Below are positions 6,643 through 8,483 of a stretch of DNA of 8,483 bases, piece by piece. The DNA lies in NCBI GenBank assembly GCA_902796695.1, contig CADBQE010000225.1, positions 1 to 8,483 on the forward strand, given 5' to 3'. Position numbers and translations under genes: made by a program. Each line of letters opens with the position of its first letter. Positions within the stretch are counted from its first letter, which is position 1. The stretch is from an uncultured Lachnospiraceae bacterium. Lineage in GTDB: Bacteria > Bacillota > Clostridia > Lachnospirales > Lachnospiraceae. The notes beneath the pieces were generated by a model. The model saw only the letters and a list, made by a program, of their open reading frames with translations. It ran no database searches and was not told where the DNA came from.

Positions 6643-7610
6643 AAGCGCTCTCCCAGGAGCGTGCCCGCTTCCAGGGAATAGCCGCGCAGGTAAGCATCTG
6701 CGGGCATCATTTTTTTACCCTCGGGCTGCAGCGCCGCAAGCCGCAGGATCCCACGGCCCGTCTGCACGTCGATCCCTTCCCGGGAGACGGCGGTCACCGT
6801 TCCGGGGAGCGGGGCGCAGCCCGTCTGCGGCTCCGCATTGTCACGGTCCCGCAGCACCAGGGCCCGGCCGATCTTCAGCCGCTTGCCTTCCCGGAACGTA
6901 AAGGTGCCGGGCCACGGGTCGAAGGCCCGGATCCGGCGTTCGAGTTCTTCCGCCGGCTGCGAAAAGTCCAGACATCCGTCCTCCTTGCGGATCAGGCCCG
7001 CGTAAGTGCTTTCTCCTTCCTGAGGGCGGCGCGGCAGCGTCCCGGCTTCCAGCTGCCGGAGCGCTTCCGTGATCAGGCGGCCGCCCAGCTGCGCCAGTTT
7101 TTCCGTCAGCGTGCCGCCGGTATCGTCCGGGCTTATGGGCAGGGCCTCCTGCAGGCGGATATCTCCGGTATCCAGGCCGGCATCCATCTGCATGACCGTC
7201 ACGCCGGTCTCCTCTTCCCCGGCCAGCAGCACCGCTTCGATCGGCGAAGCGCCGCGATAGCGCGGCAGCAGCGAGGTATGCACATTCAGGCAGCCGAGGC
7301 GCGGCAGGTCCAGGACCGCCTGCGGCAGGATCTGGCCGAACGCGGCCACCACGCCGACGTCGGCCGGGTTCGTTTCACAGAATTCCTTAAGCCGGGCCAC
7401 GTTTTCCTCTCTCCGCAGCCGCTCCGGCTGAAACAAGGGGATCCCGTGCGCCAGCGCCGCCTCCTTGACCGGAGAGACCTGCACCGCCTTGCCGCGGCCC
7501 TTCTCCCGGTCCGGCTGCGTGACCGCCAGAACGATCTCGTGTCCCGCCGCAAGCAGTGCTTCCAGCACCGTCCGGCTGAGCATCGGCGTTCCCATAAACA
7601 AAATCCGCAT
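6639..7610 (-). CDS. fmt: Methionyl-tRNA formyltransferase
   Basis: Fmt uses 10-formyltetrahydrofolate to formylate Met-tRNA(fMet) for bacterial translation initiation. The 323-residue product has normal family length. The N-terminal formyltransferase domain begins MRILFMGTP and contains TQPDREKGRG (31-40). It also holds the folate/catalytic region NVHTSLLPRYRGASPI (109-124, with Asn109 and His111) and MDAGLDTGDI (142-151, with Asp147). Spacing matches the E. coli catalytic Asn106, His108 and Asp144. The C-terminal OB-like tRNA-binding domain (about 205 onward) includes RIRAFDPWPGTF, a typical Fmt sequence. The frame stays open upstream to an ATG at 7655. The start at 7610 is preferred because it gives the family N-terminus exactly and has GGGAGGG six bases upstream, whereas the longer form would begin in the loop of a stem-loop. 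The usual neighbour def (peptide deformylase) is absent; dnaB lies 90 bases upstream on the same strand. Confidence 0.97.
   Translation of the reverse strand: MRILFMGTPMLSRTVLEALLAAGHEIVLAVTQPDREKGRGKAVQVSPVKEAALAHGIPLFQPERLRREENVARLKEFCETNPADVGVVAAFGQILPQAVLDLPRLGCLNVHTSLLPRYRGASPIEAVLLAGEEETGVTVMQMDAGLDTGDIRLQEALPISPDDTGGTLTEKLAQLGGRLITEALRQLEAGTLPRRPQEGESTYAGLIRKEDGCLDFSQPAEELERRIRAFDPWPGTFTFREGKRLKIGRALVLRDRDNAEPQTGCAPLPGTVTAVSREGIDVQTGRGILRLAALQPEGKKMMPADAYLRGYSLEAGTLLGERL
6648..6654 (-). promoter_or_regulatory. Ribosome binding site of rsmB, inside the 3' end of fmt
   Basis: GGGAGAG lies five bases before the rsmB ATG at 6642, within the last codons of fmt. The two genes share ATGA at 6639-6642. 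The site supports the rsmB start. Confidence 0.7.
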
Positions 7611-7616
7611 CACGGT

Positions 7617-7623
7617 CCCTCCC
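7617..7623 (-). promoter_or_regulatory. Ribosome binding site of fmt (decides the start)
   Basis: GGGAGGG stands six bases before the ATG at 7610. It supports this start over the in-frame ATG at 7655, which lacks a comparable site and would add fifteen residues not found at the Fmt N-terminus. Confidence 0.8.
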
Positions 7624-7640
7624 TGTTTCCGATATGATAC

Positions 7641-7661
7641 GGGCCGATTCTGCATCGGCCC
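7641..7661. other. Perfect 8-bp inverted repeat (stem-loop) in the dnaB-fmt intergenic gap
   Basis: GGGCCGAT (7641-7648) and ATCGGCCC (7654-7661) are exact inverted copies around a five-base loop, so a stable GC-rich hairpin can form in RNA from either strand. In the direction of the genes it is preceded by AAAA and followed by GTATCATATC, so it lacks the U-run of an intrinsic terminator. On the plus strand it is followed by TTTT, giving a weak terminator-like shape, but no plus-strand gene feeds into it. It could be a leader structure for fmt, an mRNA stability or processing site, or a weak terminator blocking antisense transcription. The rest of the 90-base gap (7611-7700) holds only the fmt ribosome binding site; I find no convincing -35/-10 pair in it. 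Confidence 0.7.
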
Positions 7662-7700
7662 TTTTCCGCATATTTCTTCGATTGAAAGCCGTCCGTTTTT

Positions 7701-8483
7701 TTATTCCGAGGCGGCCCGTTCCCGGGCTTCCCGCTCGCGCTGCATCCGCATCTCTTTCGAGATATTGGCAAAGCGCAGGTGCTCCGCCAGCCAGGCCAGT
7801 TCCACGGTCCCCACCGGGCCGTTTCTCTGCTTGGCCACGATCAGTTCCGTAATGCCCTTCTTCGTGCTGTTTTCCCGGTTGTAATATTCGTCGCGGTAAA
7901 TAAACATGACCACGTCCGCGTCCTGTTCGATGGAGCCGGATTCGCGCAGGTCCGACAGCATCGGCCGGTGATCGTCCTTGCGGGCGTCGGGCGCGCGGGA
8001 GACCTGCGAAAGCGCGATGACCGGGACCCTCAGCTCCCGCGCCAGCGCCTTCAGGCCCCGGGAGATCTCCGTGATCTCCTGCTGGCGGTTTTCACTGCGG
8101 CGGCCCGAGCCGGACATCAGCTGCAGGTAGTCGATCACGATCAGCTTCAGGTCTTTTTCCAGTTTGATCCGCCGGCATTTGCTGCGCAGATCCGACACCG
8201 TAATGCCGGAGGTCTCGTCAATGATCAGTTTGGAGCGGCTGATGGTCTCCGCCGCCTCAAAGAGCCGGTCCCAGTCCTCGTCGCTCAGCTCGCCGCTGCG
8301 CAGGCGCTGCGCGTCCACGCGCGCTTCCATGGAGAGCAGACGGTTCATGATCATTTCCTTGGCCATCTCCAGGGAGAACAGCACGGCGCACTGGTCCTGG
8401 CGGAAAACCACGTTCTGCAGGATATTCAGAACCAGCGCCGTCTTGCCCATGGAAGGCCGCGCGCCGATCAGGATCATTTCCGA
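7701..8483 (-). CDS. dnaB: Replicative DNA helicase DnaB, C-terminal ATPase domain (5' part beyond the right edge)
   Basis: The visible 260 residues are the RecA-like motor of the hexameric replicative helicase (DnaC in B. subtilis naming), which unwinds DNA at the fork. The frame enters from the window edge with Ser-Glu and reaches Walker A GARPSMGKT (visible residues 7-15) at once. Next come FSLEM (36-40, catalytic Glu39), the Walker B strand LIVIDYLQLM (Asp118), ALSQVSR (157-163), the long LSDLRESGSIEQDAD motif (about 176-190) and AKQRNGPVG (217-225), whose KxR gives the arginine finger in this family. The stop is at 7701. The N-terminal primase-binding domain and start lie outside the window. 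There is no intein: Walker A and the later conserved blocks, both common intein sites in dnaB, are contiguous. The Arg/Glu-rich tail (about 242-260) is probably disordered. Its position just upstream of fmt is unusual, because priA-def occupy that place in B. subtilis. Confidence 0.97.
   Translation of the reverse strand, partial: SEMILIGARPSMGKTALVLNILQNVVFRQDQCAVLFSLEMAKEMIMNRLLSMEARVDAQRLRSGELSDEDWDRLFEAAETISRSKLIIDETSGITVSDLRSKCRRIKLEKDLKLIVIDYLQLMSGSGRRSENRQQEITEISRGLKALARELRVPVIALSQVSRAPDARKDDHRPMLSDLRESGSIEQDADVVMFIYRDEYYNRENSTKKGITELIVAKQRNGPVGTVELAWLAEHLRFANISKEMRMQREREARERAASE

Noticed and set aside
7611..7655. Longer fmt start at 7655
   Set aside because: The added fifteen residues are not part of the Fmt family N-terminus, the start lacks a good ribosome binding site, and it falls within the stem-loop. 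The ATG at 7610 has GGGAGGG at the right distance.
7641..7665. Intrinsic terminator for dnaB
   Set aside because: In the direction of transcription no U-run follows the stem. The TTTT lies on the plus-strand side, where no gene is being transcribed.
7701..8483. Possible intein in dnaB
   Set aside because: Walker A and the later conserved motifs are contiguous, and the visible domain has normal length and no splicing or homing endonuclease blocks. The part beyond the window cannot be judged.

Overview
The window is a GC-rich stretch of bacterial chromosome in which every gene lies on the minus strand. Read in the direction of transcription, from high to low coordinates, the order is dnaB (3' part), fmt, rsmB, rlmN, prpC (stp), prkC (PASTA kinase) and rsgA (5' part). 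The run fmt-rsmB-rlmN-prpC-prkC-rsgA is the well-known conserved cluster of Bacillota (in Bacillus subtilis priA-def-fmt-rsmB-rlmN-prpC-prkC-rsgA-rpe). With the high GC content and the Thr/Pro/Glu-rich extracellular linkers in the kinase, this suggests a GC-rich member of the Clostridia. The family or genus cannot be fixed from this sequence alone.

Layout. 7701-8483 holds the C-terminal RecA-like ATPase domain of the replicative helicase DnaB, cut by the right edge. 7611-7700 is a 90-base gap, the only sizeable intergenic region, with a perfect 8-bp stem-loop and the ribosome binding site of fmt. From 7610 down to 1 the genes are packed end to end. fmt/rsmB and rsmB/rlmN overlap by the four bases ATGA. 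rlmN/prpC, prpC/prkC and prkC/rsgA are separated by 2, 3 and 17 bases. This is almost certainly one transcription unit. No intrinsic terminator or convincing promoter is visible inside it.

Function. Fmt makes formyl-Met-tRNA for initiation, RsmB and RlmN modify 16S and 23S rRNA (RlmN also acts on tRNA), and RsgA is a late 30S assembly GTPase. PrpC and PrkC are the matched Ser/Thr phosphatase and membrane kinase that sense cell-wall fragments. In B. subtilis this pair acts on translation and ribosome-associated GTPases including RsgA, so the cluster joins envelope sensing to ribosome production.

The most distinctive object is the PrkC ectodomain. It appears to carry six PASTA-like repeats, with the last one held away from the first five by a Pro/Thr/Glu linker containing twelve perfect TEAP tetrapeptides (921-1064). 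The DNA units of that linker differ only at synonymous third positions. The junction of dnaB with fmt, in place of priA-def, is a second point of interest. I see no mobile element, CRISPR array, tRNA, rRNA, prophage or unknown defence-type system here. Apart from the PrkC stalk, this is conserved housekeeping sequence.
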